From Erythrobacter sp. QSSC1-22B (GTDB taxonomy: Bacteria; Pseudomonadota; Alphaproteobacteria; Sphingomonadales; Sphingomonadaceae): a DNA stretch of 64,000 bases. Below the pieces are notes generated by a model that worked only from the letters and a program-made list of their open reading frames with translations, ran no database searches and was not told where the DNA came from. Made by a program: the position numbers and the translations under genes. Positions 46,040 to 55,352 of the stretch are shown piece after piece (position 1 is the first letter of the stretch; each line of letters starts with the position of its first letter). The stretch covers positions 1 to 64,000 of the forward strand of contig NZ_LZRP01000007.1 of NCBI RefSeq assembly GCF_001678665.1. The letters run 5' to 3'.

Positions 46040-46962
46040 CACGCGACCCCCGCGATCACGCGCGCGACCAGATCGGGGTCGAAGGGGCGCAAGTCGTCGA
46101 TTTTCTCGCCGACGCCGATGGCATGGATCGGGAGCCCGTATTGCTCGGCCGCCGCGACCAGCACGCCGCCGCGCGCGGTGCCATCGAGCTTGGTCATCAC
46201 CAGCCCGGTGACCCCCGCCATTTCGCGAAACACGTCGATCTGGTTCAAGGCATTCTGTCCATTCGTGGCATCGAGCACCAGCAGCACATTGTGCGGCGCA
46301 TCGGGGTTGAGACGGCCGAGAACCTTCCGGATCTTGGTCAGTTCGTCCATCAGCTCGCGTTTGTTCTGCAGCCGCCCGGCGGTGTCGACGATCAGCACAT
46401 CGGTGCCGCGATCGGTCGCTGCCTTGACTGCATCGAACACGATGCTCGCCGGATCGCCGCCCTCGTGTCCGCGTACCAGCGGCACGCCCACCCGGTCTGC
46501 CCAGGTGGCGAGCTGGCCGATGGCGGCGGCGCGGAAGGTGTCGCCCGCGGCCAGCATCACCGAATAATCGTCTTCCTGGAACAGATGCGCCAGCTTGGCG
46601 ATGGTGGTGGTCTTGCCGCTGCCGTTGACCCCGATCACTAGCACCACCTGCGGGCGCGGGAAGGCAGTAATCTCGAGCGGGATCGCCACCGGGCGCAGGA
46701 TCGCCGCGATCTCCCCGGCGACCGCTTCCTTGAGCTGTTCGGGCGAGATCTCCAGCCCGAAGCGCTTCTCCCGCAGCTTCTCGCGGATTCGCGCCGCGGC
46801 CGAGGGTCCGAGATCCGACATGATCAGCGCATCCTCGACCTGGTCGAGCGTCGCATCGTCGAGCCGCGCGGTGCCGACCGCCTCGGTGAGGTTTTCAGCC
46901 AGCCGCTGCTGGGTCTTGCGGAAACCGCCGAACAGCCGCTCGCTCCAGCTCGTCTCGCTCAT
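46039..46962 (-). CDS. ftsY: Signal recognition particle receptor FtsY
   Basis: A 307-residue SRP-type GTPase that docks ribosome-SRP complexes at the membrane. The N domain (about 1-90) leads to the G domain with GVNGSGKTTTIAKLA (G1), DTFRAAA, DTAGRLQNK (G3) and TKLDGTARGG (G4). It lacks a long acidic A domain, as in many alphaproteobacteria. ATG 46962 overlaps the stop of the MtaB-like gene by 4 bp. Confidence 0.96.
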   Translation of the reverse strand: MSETSWSERLFGGFRKTQQRLAENLTEAVGTARLDDATLDQVEDALIMSDLGPSAAARIREKLREKRFGLEISPEQLKEAVAGEIAAILRPVAIPLEITAFPRPQVVLVIGVNGSGKTTTIAKLAHLFQEDDYSVMLAAGDTFRAAAIGQLATWADRVGVPLVRGHEGGDPASIVFDAVKAATDRGTDVLIVDTAGRLQNKRELMDELTKIRKVLGRLNPDAPHNVLLVLDATNGQNALNQIDVFREMAGVTGLVMTKLDGTARGGVLVAAAEQYGLPIHAIGVGEKIDDLRPFDPDLVARVIAGVA

Positions 46963-48131
46963 GTCAGCAGGCCGTCCTTGATAGTCTTGGGGGTGATAGC
47001 GACAATCGAGCCTGCGGGCGTCCCGGGGGGCAGCGCCACGCGGGCGAAGCCGGGCGTGTAGCCGGTCCCGTCGCGTTCCGCGAGGACGGCGGCGGGCTTT
47101 TCGACCAGCGTTGCCAGCCACTCGCTGCGCGCCTTCGCCACCGCCTCGCGCAGTTCGGCGGCGCGCTGCTTGATCAGCAGACGGGCAAGCTGCGGCATCC
47201 GCGCGGCGGGGGTGCCGGGGCGGGGCGAGTAAGGGAAGACATGGCCGTGGACGATGTCGAGCTCGCGGATAATCGAAAGACTGGCGGCGTGGTGCTCGGC
47301 GCTTTCGGTCGGAAAGCCGGCGATGAGATCGGCGCCGATTGCGAGATCGTGGCGGCGCTCGCGCAGCCGCTCCACCAAAGCCACGGCATCGCCGCGCAAG
47401 TGCCGACGCTTCATCCGTTTGAGGATGAGATCGTGGCCGTGCTGCAGCGACAGATGGAGATGCGGCATCAACCGGGGCTCGTGCGCGAAAAGCTCGAACA
47501 GCAGCGGGTCGATCTCGATCCCGTCGAGCGAGGACATCCGCAGGCGTTGCAATTGCGGGAAGCGGTCGAGGATCGCTTGAACCAGCGTGCCCAGAGCCGG
47601 GCGCTCGGGCAGATCCTGCCCCCAGCTGGTGACATCGACCCCGGTCAGCACCACTTCGGCGGCGCCCTGGTCGCAATGGCGTTCGACCTCGGCGCAGACC
47701 TGATCGACGCTCAGCGAGCGGCTGGGTCCGCGCCCCTGCGGGATCACGCAGAAGGTACAGGCGTGGTCGCAGCCGTTCTGGACCGCGATGAAGGCGCGGG
47801 TGTGGAGGCTCGCCACCGGAGCGGGGCGCGCAGGCACGTTCCAGGCGCGCGGATCGAGCTTGGCGGTGTTGGCGATCAAGCCATCGACCTCGGGCATGGC
47901 GGCGAGCTGTTCGCGTTCGATCTCGGCGGCGCAACCCGTCACCAGCAGTCGCGCATCGGGATACGCCCGGCGCGCCTTGCGGATCGCCTGCCGGGTCTGA
48001 CGCACCGCCTCCATCGTGACCGCGCAGCTGTTGACCACCACCAGATCGCTGTCCGCGCCCAGCATGGCGCGGATATCCTCGCTTTCGGACAGGTTGAGCC
48101 GGCAGCCGAGCGAGATCACCTCGGCGCTCAC
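46959..48131 (-). CDS. mtaB: tRNA (t6A37) methylthiotransferase, MtaB type
   Basis: A 390-residue radical-SAM enzyme. The N-terminal UPF0004 domain has three Cys (SLGCRLN, VVNSCAVT, LLVTGCAAE). The radical-SAM motif is CDHACTFC. GPSRSLSVDQVCAEVE and SSLDGIEIDP also fit MtaB, which adds methylthio to t6A37 of certain tRNAs. It starts at GTG 48131, overlapping the dapF stop. The C-terminal TRAM-like part is short. Confidence 0.93.
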   Translation of the reverse strand: MSAEVISLGCRLNLSESEDIRAMLGADSDLVVVNSCAVTMEAVRQTRQAIRKARRAYPDARLLVTGCAAEIEREQLAAMPEVDGLIANTAKLDPRAWNVPARPAPVASLHTRAFIAVQNGCDHACTFCVIPQGRGPSRSLSVDQVCAEVERHCDQGAAEVVLTGVDVTSWGQDLPERPALGTLVQAILDRFPQLQRLRMSSLDGIEIDPLLFELFAHEPRLMPHLHLSLQHGHDLILKRMKRRHLRGDAVALVERLRERRHDLAIGADLIAGFPTESAEHHAASLSIIRELDIVHGHVFPYSPRPGTPAARMPQLARLLIKQRAAELREAVAKARSEWLATLVEKPAAVLAERDGTGYTPGFARVALPPGTPAGSIVAITPKTIKDGLLT

Positions 48132-48964
48132 GCGTAGTCTTCCCATTCGAAGGAGCCGCGATAGGCTTCGCTCGCGGGGCCGGTCATCACGATGCTGGCA
48201 CCCGCCGCCGGGTTGGTGTCCGCCCATTCGATCGTCAGCGGACCGCCGGGGAGCACGACGGTGACCCGGTTGTCCACCAGTCCGCGCCGCATCGCGACGA
48301 CCGCGGTGGCGCAGGCGCCGGTGCCGCAGGCGCGGGTCAGCCCGGCGCCGCGTTCCCACACCCGCAGGCGGATTCGGCTGCGGCTCTCGATGGCGGCGCA
48401 ATTGACGTTGACGCGCTCGGGGAACAGCGGATCGTTCTCGATCGCCGGGCCGACCTGCTCGAGAGCGATTGCATCGCAATCCTCGACGAAGCAGACGACA
48501 TGCGGGTTGCCGACATTGACCGCGCCGGGATTGTCCATCACCTCCCAGCCGACCGGCATTGAGGCCGTATCCATCGGATAGGCGAGCGGGATCGCATCCC
48601 ACTCGAAGCGCGGCCTGCCCATATCGACCCGTGCGCCTGCGTCATCGGGTTCGACGCTGATGATTCCGCCTGCGGTTTCGACCCGCGCCGCGCTGCCATG
48701 GAGCAGCGCCACCGCACGCGCCGCATTGCCGCAAGCGCCGACTTCGCCACCATCGCTGTTGAAGATCCGCATCCGGAAATCGGCGTCGGCGCTGGGTTCG
48801 AGCAGCACCAGCTGGTCGCAACCGATGCCTTCGCAGCGGTCCGCCAGCGCCGCAGCGATGCGCGCGGTTATTGGCGGCAGGGCATTGAGGCGCGCATCGA
48901 GCACGACGAAATCATTGCCGAGGCCGTGCATCTTGATGAAGGGAACGCGCATGTCTGCGCGCAT
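48128..48964 (-). CDS. dapF: Diaminopimelate epimerase
   Basis: A 278-residue PLP-independent epimerase that converts LL- to meso-diaminopimelate for lysine and peptidoglycan. FIKMHGLGNDFVVLDAR opens the fold, and the two catalytic Cys are in GACGNAAR (Cys78) and RACGTGACA (Cys213). ATG 48952 is an alternative start nearer the conserved region. It heads the minus-strand operon with mtaB, ftsY and yciB. Confidence 0.96.
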   Translation of the reverse strand: MRADMRVPFIKMHGLGNDFVVLDARLNALPPITARIAAALADRCEGIGCDQLVLLEPSADADFRMRIFNSDGGEVGACGNAARAVALLHGSAARVETAGGIISVEPDDAGARVDMGRPRFEWDAIPLAYPMDTASMPVGWEVMDNPGAVNVGNPHVVCFVEDCDAIALEQVGPAIENDPLFPERVNVNCAAIESRSRIRLRVWERGAGLTRACGTGACATAVVAMRRGLVDNRVTVVLPGGPLTIEWADTNPAAGASIVMTGPASEAYRGSFEWEDYA

Positions 48965-49002
48965 CTATGCCGCCGGGCGGCGAATTTCCACCCCGTGGCG
49001 CG

Positions 49003-50670
49003 TCAGATCGCGCGATTGCCGATGATCGCCTGGGGCGGTTGGTCGGCGGTTTCGGCTTCGACCGCGGACAGCAGGCCGCTGTTGTGGAGCCGGGTCAACA
49101 CTTCGTCGGCGGGTTCCGGGCGACCGTAGTGGTAACCCTGGCCCTTGAGCTGACCCATCTTGCGCAACATTTCGAGCACCGCCTCGTTCTCGATTCCCTC
49201 TGCGGTGATCGGCATCTTGAGCCCGTTGCCCATCGAAATGATGGCATCGACCAGCTGGGGCCCCGCTGCGCCGCCGCCGTTGAGTTCGCGGATGAAGCTG
49301 CGATCGATCTTGAGCCGGTCGAAGGGCAGCGAGCGCAATTGCGACAGGCTGGCATAGCCCGTGCCGAAATCGTCGAGGCTGACCCGCACGCCCTGATTGC
49401 GCAGGCTCGTGATCATGCTGCGCACCAGTCCGACATTGTCGTGCAAGGCGCTTTCGGTAATCTCGATCTCCAGCCGCGAGGGCGGGAAATTGTGCTGCAG
49501 CAGCAACTTGAGCAGCTTTTGCGCAAACCACGGATCGCGCATCTGCACCGGCGAGATATTGACCGACATGGTGAGTTTGGGGTTCCAGCGCTTGGCGTCT
49601 TCGAATGCCTGCCTCATCAGGTTCTCGGACATTTCCGCGACCACGCCGATTTCCTCCGCGATGGGAATGAAGATATCCGGGCCAACCACACCCAGCTCGG
49701 GCGAAAGCCAGCGCGCGAGCATTTCGAAACCGACCAGTTCGCCGGTCTCGAGATCGATCTGCTGTTCGTAGAAGGGGACGAATTCTCCCTTCGCGATTCC
49801 CTTGCGGATGCCGCTTTCCAGCTCGTTGCGGAAGCGCAATTCCTGCTCCATCGCCGGTTCGAACCAGAAGAAGCGGTTCTTGCCCTGCTTCTTGGCCTGA
49901 TACATCGCGATATCGGCCTTGTGGATCAGCCGGGTGGAGACATCCGCGTCCACCGGATTGACGAGATTGATGCTGCTGGCGATTCCCACCGACATGGTGA
50001 TCTCGATGACGGCATCGTCCACAGTGATCGGCTGGGCCACGCGCTCGATCAGCAGCGAGGCGAGATGTTCGACCTTGCCGGGCATGACGGGGTCGTAGAC
50101 CACCGCAGCGGCGAATTCGTCGCCGCCCAGCCGCGCGAGCAGGGCATCGGCGGGCAGGATATCGCCCATCCGTTCCGAAGTTTCGGTGAGTACGGCATCC
50201 CCGGTGTTGTGGCCGTTGACATCGTTGACCTGCTTGAAATTGTCGAGATCGACGAGGATGATCGCCAGTGCCCTGCCTTCGCTTTCGGCTGCCATGAGCA
50301 GCTCGGCCATGGCCGGAGCGATGCTGCGGCGGTTGTAGCAGCCGGTCAGAGGGTCGATCTGCGCGAGGCGCCGGGCTTCCTCTTCCGAGCGGCGGCGGTC
50401 GCCCAGTTCCGCGTTCATCGACTTGTAGCGGTTCCAGCCGAGCAGGATCAGCGCGATGTTGAGCAGCAGCGCGCTGCTCAGCATCGCGTCGGGCTGTTCG
50501 GCCAAGCCGCGCCAGGCGCTCACCAATTGCGGTACGACCGTCCCACCGGTGCCAACGAACAGGATGATCGCAGCGGCAGCGATGCCGAGGGCGACGACAT
50601 CGCGTTCCCGGCGGCCGGCCTGGGAGAATTTGTCGGTCACCGCTTGGCGGAATGACGTTGGTTCAGACAA
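49003..50670 (-). CDS. Membrane-anchored GGDEF-EAL protein
   Basis: A 555-residue protein with two N-terminal membrane segments (about 25-48 and 60-82), then a GGDEF domain (about 100-265, intact LARLGGDEF) and an EAL domain (about 285-535). The EAL signature reads GFEMLARW, so the motif is EML rather than EAL; SLDDFGTGYASL and KIDRSFI are intact. It may synthesise c-di-GMP while the EAL part may be weakly active or binding-only (inference). It is the second GGDEF-EAL protein in the window. Confidence 0.9.
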   Translation of the reverse strand: MSEPTSFRQAVTDKFSQAGRRERDVVALGIAAAAIILFVGTGGTVVPQLVSAWRGLAEQPDAMLSSALLLNIALILLGWNRYKSMNAELGDRRRSEEEARRLAQIDPLTGCYNRRSIAPAMAELLMAAESEGRALAIILVDLDNFKQVNDVNGHNTGDAVLTETSERMGDILPADALLARLGGDEFAAAVVYDPVMPGKVEHLASLLIERVAQPITVDDAVIEITMSVGIASSINLVNPVDADVSTRLIHKADIAMYQAKKQGKNRFFWFEPAMEQELRFRNELESGIRKGIAKGEFVPFYEQQIDLETGELVGFEMLARWLSPELGVVGPDIFIPIAEEIGVVAEMSENLMRQAFEDAKRWNPKLTMSVNISPVQMRDPWFAQKLLKLLLQHNFPPSRLEIEITESALHDNVGLVRSMITSLRNQGVRVSLDDFGTGYASLSQLRSLPFDRLKIDRSFIRELNGGGAAGPQLVDAIISMGNGLKMPITAEGIENEAVLEMLRKMGQLKGQGYHYGRPEPADEVLTRLHNSGLLSAVEAETADQPPQAIIGNRAI

Positions 50671-50887
50671 GTTTCGCCCCCTTCGTGCTGAGCGACCGCG
50701 GAACCTATGCCCGAAGAGGTTGAAGAACCGGTTAAGCGCCGCGTGTTTCGCGGGAGAAGCGCGCGGGAAAGGTTTGGATTGGCGGTGGCGGACCGCGCTG
50801 GGATTGCCTATCGCAACCGGGCTTCAAAGATCACCCGACCCCGATCCGATACCGACCCGATACCGACGAAAAAAGGACCCCGCCACC

Positions 50888-51298
50888 ATGCTCCGTTACT
50901 GGCTGTTGAAATCCGAACCGTTCAAATATGGCTGGGACGATCTCGTCGCCGAGGGCGAGGGCACATGGGACGGAGTGCGAAATCATCAGGCGAAGAACAA
51001 TCTCGCGGCGATGGCGGTGGGCGACCAGGCGTTCTTCTATCACTCCCGAGAAGGGCTCGAGATCGTCGGGATTTGCGAGATCAGCGTGGCGGGCATCACC
51101 GATCCGACCGACCCCGAAGGAAAATGGGCCGCGGTCAAGGTCGAGCCCAAGACCAAGCTGCCGCATCCGGTGACGCTCAAGCAGATCAAGGCCGAGCCCA
51201 AGCTCGCCGAGTGCCAGCTGGTGCGCTATTCGCGGCTGTCGGTCGCCGAGATTACGCCGGCCGAATGGTCAGTGATCCTAAGCATGGCCGGAATCTGA
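50888..51298 (+). CDS. EVE-domain protein
   Basis: A 136-residue single-domain protein. The start LRYWLLKSEPFKYGWDDL and WDGVRNHQAKNNLAAM then GDQAFFYHSREG, GIVGICEI are typical of the EVE (PUA-like) family, which binds modified bases in RNA or DNA. A thymocyte-nuclear-protein-1-like function is suggested by homology, but the bacterial role is open. ATG 50888 is preceded by a GAAAAAAGGA-like stretch. The 3' end overlaps the convergent TPP-enzyme gene by 21 bp. Confidence 0.92.
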   Translation: MLRYWLLKSEPFKYGWDDLVAEGEGTWDGVRNHQAKNNLAAMAVGDQAFFYHSREGLEIVGICEISVAGITDPTDPEGKWAAVKVEPKTKLPHPVTLKQIKAEPKLAECQLVRYSRLSVAEITPAEWSVILSMAGI

Positions 51299-52981
51299 CG
51301 TTGCTGCTGCGCGCGCGCGCAGCCCGCTGACGCTGGCGCCGCTGGCGGCCAGCTGTTCGATATCGATGCGGCAGTGGATCAGGCGCAGCCCGCTGCGGCC
51401 TTTCGCCGCCACCAGCGCATCTTTGAACTGCTGCGTGGTCTCGGCGCGCTCGGACCAGCCGCCAAAGGCCTCAGCCAGCGCGGCGAAGTCCGGATTGACG
51501 AGCTCTGTGGCAGAGACCCGCGCGGGGAACTCGCGCTCCTGATGCATCCGGATGGTGCCATAGGCGCCGTTGTCGACCACGATCACGATCATGTCGCAGC
51601 CATGCTGGACAGCGGTCGCCAGCTCCTGACCGTTCATCAGGAAATCGCCATCGCCCGCCAGCGCGACCACCGTGCGCTCGGGGTAGCGCCGCGCCGCGGC
51701 GACCGCAGCGGGGACGCCATAGCCCATCGCCCCGGCGGTGGGGGCGAGCTGGGTCGGGAAGCCTTCGTAGCGCCAGTAGCGGTGCCACCAGCCGGAAAAA
51801 TTGCCCGCGCCGTTGCAGATGATCGTGTCCGCGGGGAGCGTGTCGCGCATGAACTGCACGCAGGCCCCCATGTCCAGCGCGTGATCGGTCGGGTGGGCGG
51901 TGGCCCATTCCAGCCATTCGGCATGCGCTTGCGCCCCGGCATCGAAATCGATCGCGGCGTCGTCGTCCCACAGCATCGCCGATTCGGCGAATTCGGCCAT
52001 GTCGGCACAGATCGCGAGATCGGTCTGATAGACCCGCGACAGTTCCTCGGGGTCGGGATGGATATGAACCAACGTGCGGTCGGGACCCGCCAGCGCGGGC
52101 ACGGTGTAGCTATCGGTGGTGGCCTCGCCGAGCCGCGCGCCGACCGCGATGACGAGGTCCGCCTCGCGCACGCGCTCGACCAGTTTTGGGTTGGGGCCGT
52201 AGCCGAGGTTGCCGGCATAGACCGGGCTCGACGGGCTGATCGAATCCTGACGGCGGAAAGCGGTCGCGACGGGCAGGCCGAGCCGTTCGGCGAAGAGCTG
52301 GAAATGCGCGCGCGCCTTGGCGTTCCAGCCCGCGCCACCGATGATGGCGATCGGCGCGGCGGCATCGGCGATCAGCGCCATCAGCGCCTGCATCGCGTCG
52401 GGGCAGGGCGCCTGCGCCGGGCGGGCGACGAAGGGGCGCGGCATGCCGTCGACCGGGCACCCGAGCATGTCCTCGGGCAGCGCGAGCACCACCGGCCCCG
52501 GGCGACCCGAGATCGCGGTGGCATAGGCGCGCGCGACATATTCGGGAATCCGCGCAGCATCGTCGATCCGCGCCGCCCATTTGCAGATCGGGCCGAAGAA
52601 AGCGGCGAAATCCATCTCCTGAAAGCCCTCGCGATCGCGCATCGAGGAAGCGACATCGCCGACGAACAGGATCATCGGCTGCGAATCCTGCATCGCGACA
52701 TGGACCCCGATGCTGGCATTGGTGGCGCCCGGGCCGCGAGTGACGAAGCAGATGCCCGGGCGGCCGGTCATGGTTCCGTCGGCGCAGGCCATGAAGGCGG
52801 CGCCGCCCTCCTGCCGGCAGGTCACCACATCGACGCGGGTCTCGCCATGCAGCTCATCGAGGACCGGGAGGAAGCTCTCGCCCGGGACGGTGAAGATGCG
52901 GTCGCAGCCCTGTTCGACAAGGCAATCGACCAGCAGGCGGGCGGCACCCGGCGTTGCGCCGGCGGGGGAAGTCTGAGTCAT
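51278..52981 (-). CDS. Thiamine diphosphate-dependent enzyme (acetolactate synthase-like)
   Basis: A 567-residue protein with the three TPP-enzyme domains: the N-terminal PYR domain has VTCRQEGGAAFMA with the catalytic Glu; the central domain is about 200-330; and the C-terminal PP domain has GDGDFLMNGQEL and VDNGAYGTI for TPP-Mg binding. It resembles acetolactate synthase large subunits and related decarboxylases, but no small subunit is adjacent, and the substrate cannot be told. The 3' end overlaps the convergent EVE gene. Confidence 0.88.
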   Translation of the reverse strand: MTQTSPAGATPGAARLLVDCLVEQGCDRIFTVPGESFLPVLDELHGETRVDVVTCRQEGGAAFMACADGTMTGRPGICFVTRGPGATNASIGVHVAMQDSQPMILFVGDVASSMRDREGFQEMDFAAFFGPICKWAARIDDAARIPEYVARAYATAISGRPGPVVLALPEDMLGCPVDGMPRPFVARPAQAPCPDAMQALMALIADAAAPIAIIGGAGWNAKARAHFQLFAERLGLPVATAFRRQDSISPSSPVYAGNLGYGPNPKLVERVREADLVIAVGARLGEATTDSYTVPALAGPDRTLVHIHPDPEELSRVYQTDLAICADMAEFAESAMLWDDDAAIDFDAGAQAHAEWLEWATAHPTDHALDMGACVQFMRDTLPADTIICNGAGNFSGWWHRYWRYEGFPTQLAPTAGAMGYGVPAAVAAARRYPERTVVALAGDGDFLMNGQELATAVQHGCDMIVIVVDNGAYGTIRMHQEREFPARVSATELVNPDFAALAEAFGGWSERAETTQQFKDALVAAKGRSGLRLIHCRIDIEQLAASGASVSGLRARAAATSDSGHA

Positions 52982-53127
52982 CGGGCCGGGTTAACCGGAC
53001 GGGCGGGCGCAGGCAATCGGCAGCAAACCCCCAATCCCAACCGCAGGACCGCTCGATCCTGTGCCAGAACGGAACGATTTGCATTTTTGGGGGAGCGAAA
53101 TGGTTACCAAAAGGTTAACACCCCATC

Positions 53128-53319
53128 ATGAGAAGATCGCTAGTCCTCACCGATGAAACCGCTCGCCACCCATTCCGCGCGAGCCTGCCGCCGCATGTGC
53201 GCAAGGTCGAGGAGGCCGAATCGCTGCCTCAGTCCTGGCGGCTGACGGCGAGCGATGTCCGCGGGGTAGCGACGACCTATTTCGCGACCTTCGCCGCGAC
53301 GCTCGCCTTTCTGGTTTAG
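53128..53319 (+). CDS. Small hypothetical protein
   Basis: A 63-residue frame with a basic N-terminal half and a hydrophobic C-terminus (ATTYFATFAATLAFLV) that could be a membrane anchor. It is preceded by AAAAGG at a long spacing. It is convergent with the MFS gene, whose stop overlaps it by 4 bp, and divergent from the TPP-enzyme gene. I recognise no family. Confidence 0.5.
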   Translation: MRRSLVLTDETARHPFRASLPPHVRKVEEAESLPQSWRLTASDVRGVATTYFATFAATLAFLV

Positions 53320-54629
53320 GCTGCGGCCTCCGCCGCGCATTCGATCCGATAGAGCCGGCGACCGAGCCAGGCCGAGACAAGGCACATCGCCGCGCTGAGC
53401 AGCACTTGTTCGATCACCGCAACGCCCATTGCGGTTAGCGCCATGACCAGTATCGCCCCTCCTACCATCGCCAGCGAATTGACGATATTGTTTGCAGCGA
53501 TGGTTCGCGACGCCTGTTCGGGCGCTACGCGGGTGGTGAGAAAAGCGTAGAGCGGCACCACGAACATGCCCCCTGCGATCGCGATGCCAAACAGGCTGAG
53601 CAACAACAATGCCGCCATCGGCTGGACAAGAAATTCGCCGATCGTCAGTAGGCCGGTCGAGACATCACCGTTCCAATTGTGCGCGACCAGATAGAAGCCG
53701 ATCACGAAGAGCCCCATTACGATCACCGAGACCGGAGCGTGCTTGGCAGAGACAACGTTCCTGAGCAGTGTGTTGATTCCCACCGAGCCAATCGCCACCC
53801 CGACGGAAAATATCACCATGAAGAGGCTGGCGACTTCCTTGCTTGCCATGAACACGTTCTTGGTAAGCGGAATGAACTGGATGAACAGTACCGCGCCGAT
53901 GGTCCAGAAGAAGCTTATCGCAAGGATCGCGTACCACACCTGCCGGTCGTGCATCGCGGCGGAAATCAGCCTGATCGAACTGCGCAGGAAGTTCCAGTCG
54001 ATTGGCTCTATCGCCCCGATGGGCGGGGCGTCGGGGATTTGCCGACTGACCAGATAGCCGATCACTGCGGTCACCATGATGCCCGCTGCGGCATATTCGA
54101 CGGGGATGATTCCGGCCAGGATCGTGCCGGCGAGAATGGCGATATAGGTGCCGGCCTCGACTAGGCCGGTACCCGCTAGGACCTCTCTCTTGCGCAGATG
54201 CTGCGGCAGGATCGCATATTTGATCGGACCGAGAAAGGTCGACTGGAGACCCGCAAGGAACAGGGCGAACAGCATCAGCGGGATCGCGAAAGTCTCGACC
54301 ACGATGCCCCGCCAGGCGAGAATCAGCCCGATTGTACCAAGCATCATAATTCCGAATTCGCACATCTTGACGATGCGGATGATCCGGGCCTTGTCGCGCA
54401 TATCGGCGAGTTGCCCCGCCAAGGCAGAGAAGACAATGAAGGGTATAATGAACAGCGCGGAGGCGATGCTGGAAAACATCGTCTCGTCTTCTTCGGAATT
54501 GTACACGCTGTAGACCACGAACAGCACCATCGCGGTCTTGTAGAGATTGTCGTTGAAGGCGTTGAGCAATTGCGTGCAGAATAGCGGCAGGAAGCGCCTT
54601 CTGGAGAGCAATCTTGTCGTCGTGGTCAT
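53316..54629 (-). CDS. MFS transporter, lysophospholipid transporter LplT-like
   Basis: A 437-residue permease with 11-12 membrane segments. It starts RRFLPLFCTQLLNAFNDNLYKTAMVLF, the signature region of the LplT/MFS_1 group that moves lysophospholipids across the inner membrane; in many bacteria LplT is linked or fused to an acyltransferase. LQSTFLGPIKYAILPQHL is also typical. The acyltransferase is not next to it here. It is divergent from pgsA. Confidence 0.9.
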   Translation of the reverse strand: MTTTTRLLSRRRFLPLFCTQLLNAFNDNLYKTAMVLFVVYSVYNSEEDETMFSSIASALFIIPFIVFSALAGQLADMRDKARIIRIVKMCEFGIMMLGTIGLILAWRGIVVETFAIPLMLFALFLAGLQSTFLGPIKYAILPQHLRKREVLAGTGLVEAGTYIAILAGTILAGIIPVEYAAAGIMVTAVIGYLVSRQIPDAPPIGAIEPIDWNFLRSSIRLISAAMHDRQVWYAILAISFFWTIGAVLFIQFIPLTKNVFMASKEVASLFMVIFSVGVAIGSVGINTLLRNVVSAKHAPVSVIVMGLFVIGFYLVAHNWNGDVSTGLLTIGEFLVQPMAALLLLSLFGIAIAGGMFVVPLYAFLTTRVAPEQASRTIAANNIVNSLAMVGGAILVMALTAMGVAVIEQVLLSAAMCLVSAWLGRRLYRIECAAEAAA

Positions 54630-54744
54630 ATCCGCGAGCGTGTCCTTGGGAAGACAGTTTGCCCGCCCCTAGAGCACACCGGACAAGCGACAAAGGAGAA
54701 AGCAGCGCTTTTGCCTGCCGCAATCCCACGCTAGAGGGAGGGCG

Positions 54745-55338
54745 ATGCTTTCGCTGCCCAACCTCCTGACGCTTTCGCGCATCGTCGCGGTTCCGCTGCT
54801 GGCCTTCCTGTTGTGGTGGCCCGGCTGGCAGCTTGGCTATGCGCTCGCCTTCGCGCTCTACTGCCTGATGGGAATCACCGATTATTTCGACGGCTATCTC
54901 GCGCGTTCGAGCGGTGCGGTGAGCCGGCTGGGAATCTTCCTCGATCCGATCGCGGACAAGATCATGATCGCTGCGGTGATCCTCGTGCTGACCGCGCAAG
55001 GGTGGCTGCGCGGGCCGCTGGTGGGCGATTTCCACGTTATCGCCGGGCTGATCATTCTGGTGCGCGAGATCGCGGTTTCGGGCCTGCGCGAATTTCTCGG
55101 AGGGTTGCAGGTCTCGATGCCGGTCAGCCGGTTGGCCAAGTGGAAAACCACCTTCCAGATGGTATCGCTGGGCGCGCTGATCCTGGCGGGCGCGATGCCC
55201 GGCTGGAATTTCGTTGCTGCAGATACGCTGTTCAACGTGCCGCACACGGTCGGTATATGGACACTGTGGGCCGCCGCGATCCTGACGCTGATTACCGGTT
55301 GGGACTATCTAAGGGTCGGCCTCAGGCACATGGACTGA
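54745..55338 (+). CDS. pgsA: CDP-diacylglycerol-glycerol-3-phosphate 3-phosphatidyltransferase
   Basis: A 197-residue membrane enzyme of phosphatidylglycerol synthesis. The CDP-alcohol phosphotransferase motif DYFDGYLARSSGAVSRLGIF, then LDPIADK, keeps all metal ligands. The start SLPNLLTLSRIVAVPLLAFL is typical of PgsA. It is divergent from the lipid-transporter gene and convergent with oxyR. It uses CDP-diacylglycerol from CdsA. Confidence 0.95.
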   Translation: MLSLPNLLTLSRIVAVPLLAFLLWWPGWQLGYALAFALYCLMGITDYFDGYLARSSGAVSRLGIFLDPIADKIMIAAVILVLTAQGWLRGPLVGDFHVIAGLIILVREIAVSGLREFLGGLQVSMPVSRLAKWKTTFQMVSLGALILAGAMPGWNFVAADTLFNVPHTVGIWTLWAAAILTLITGWDYLRVGLRHMD

Positions 55339-55352
55339 CCGGTCGGGCGGGG

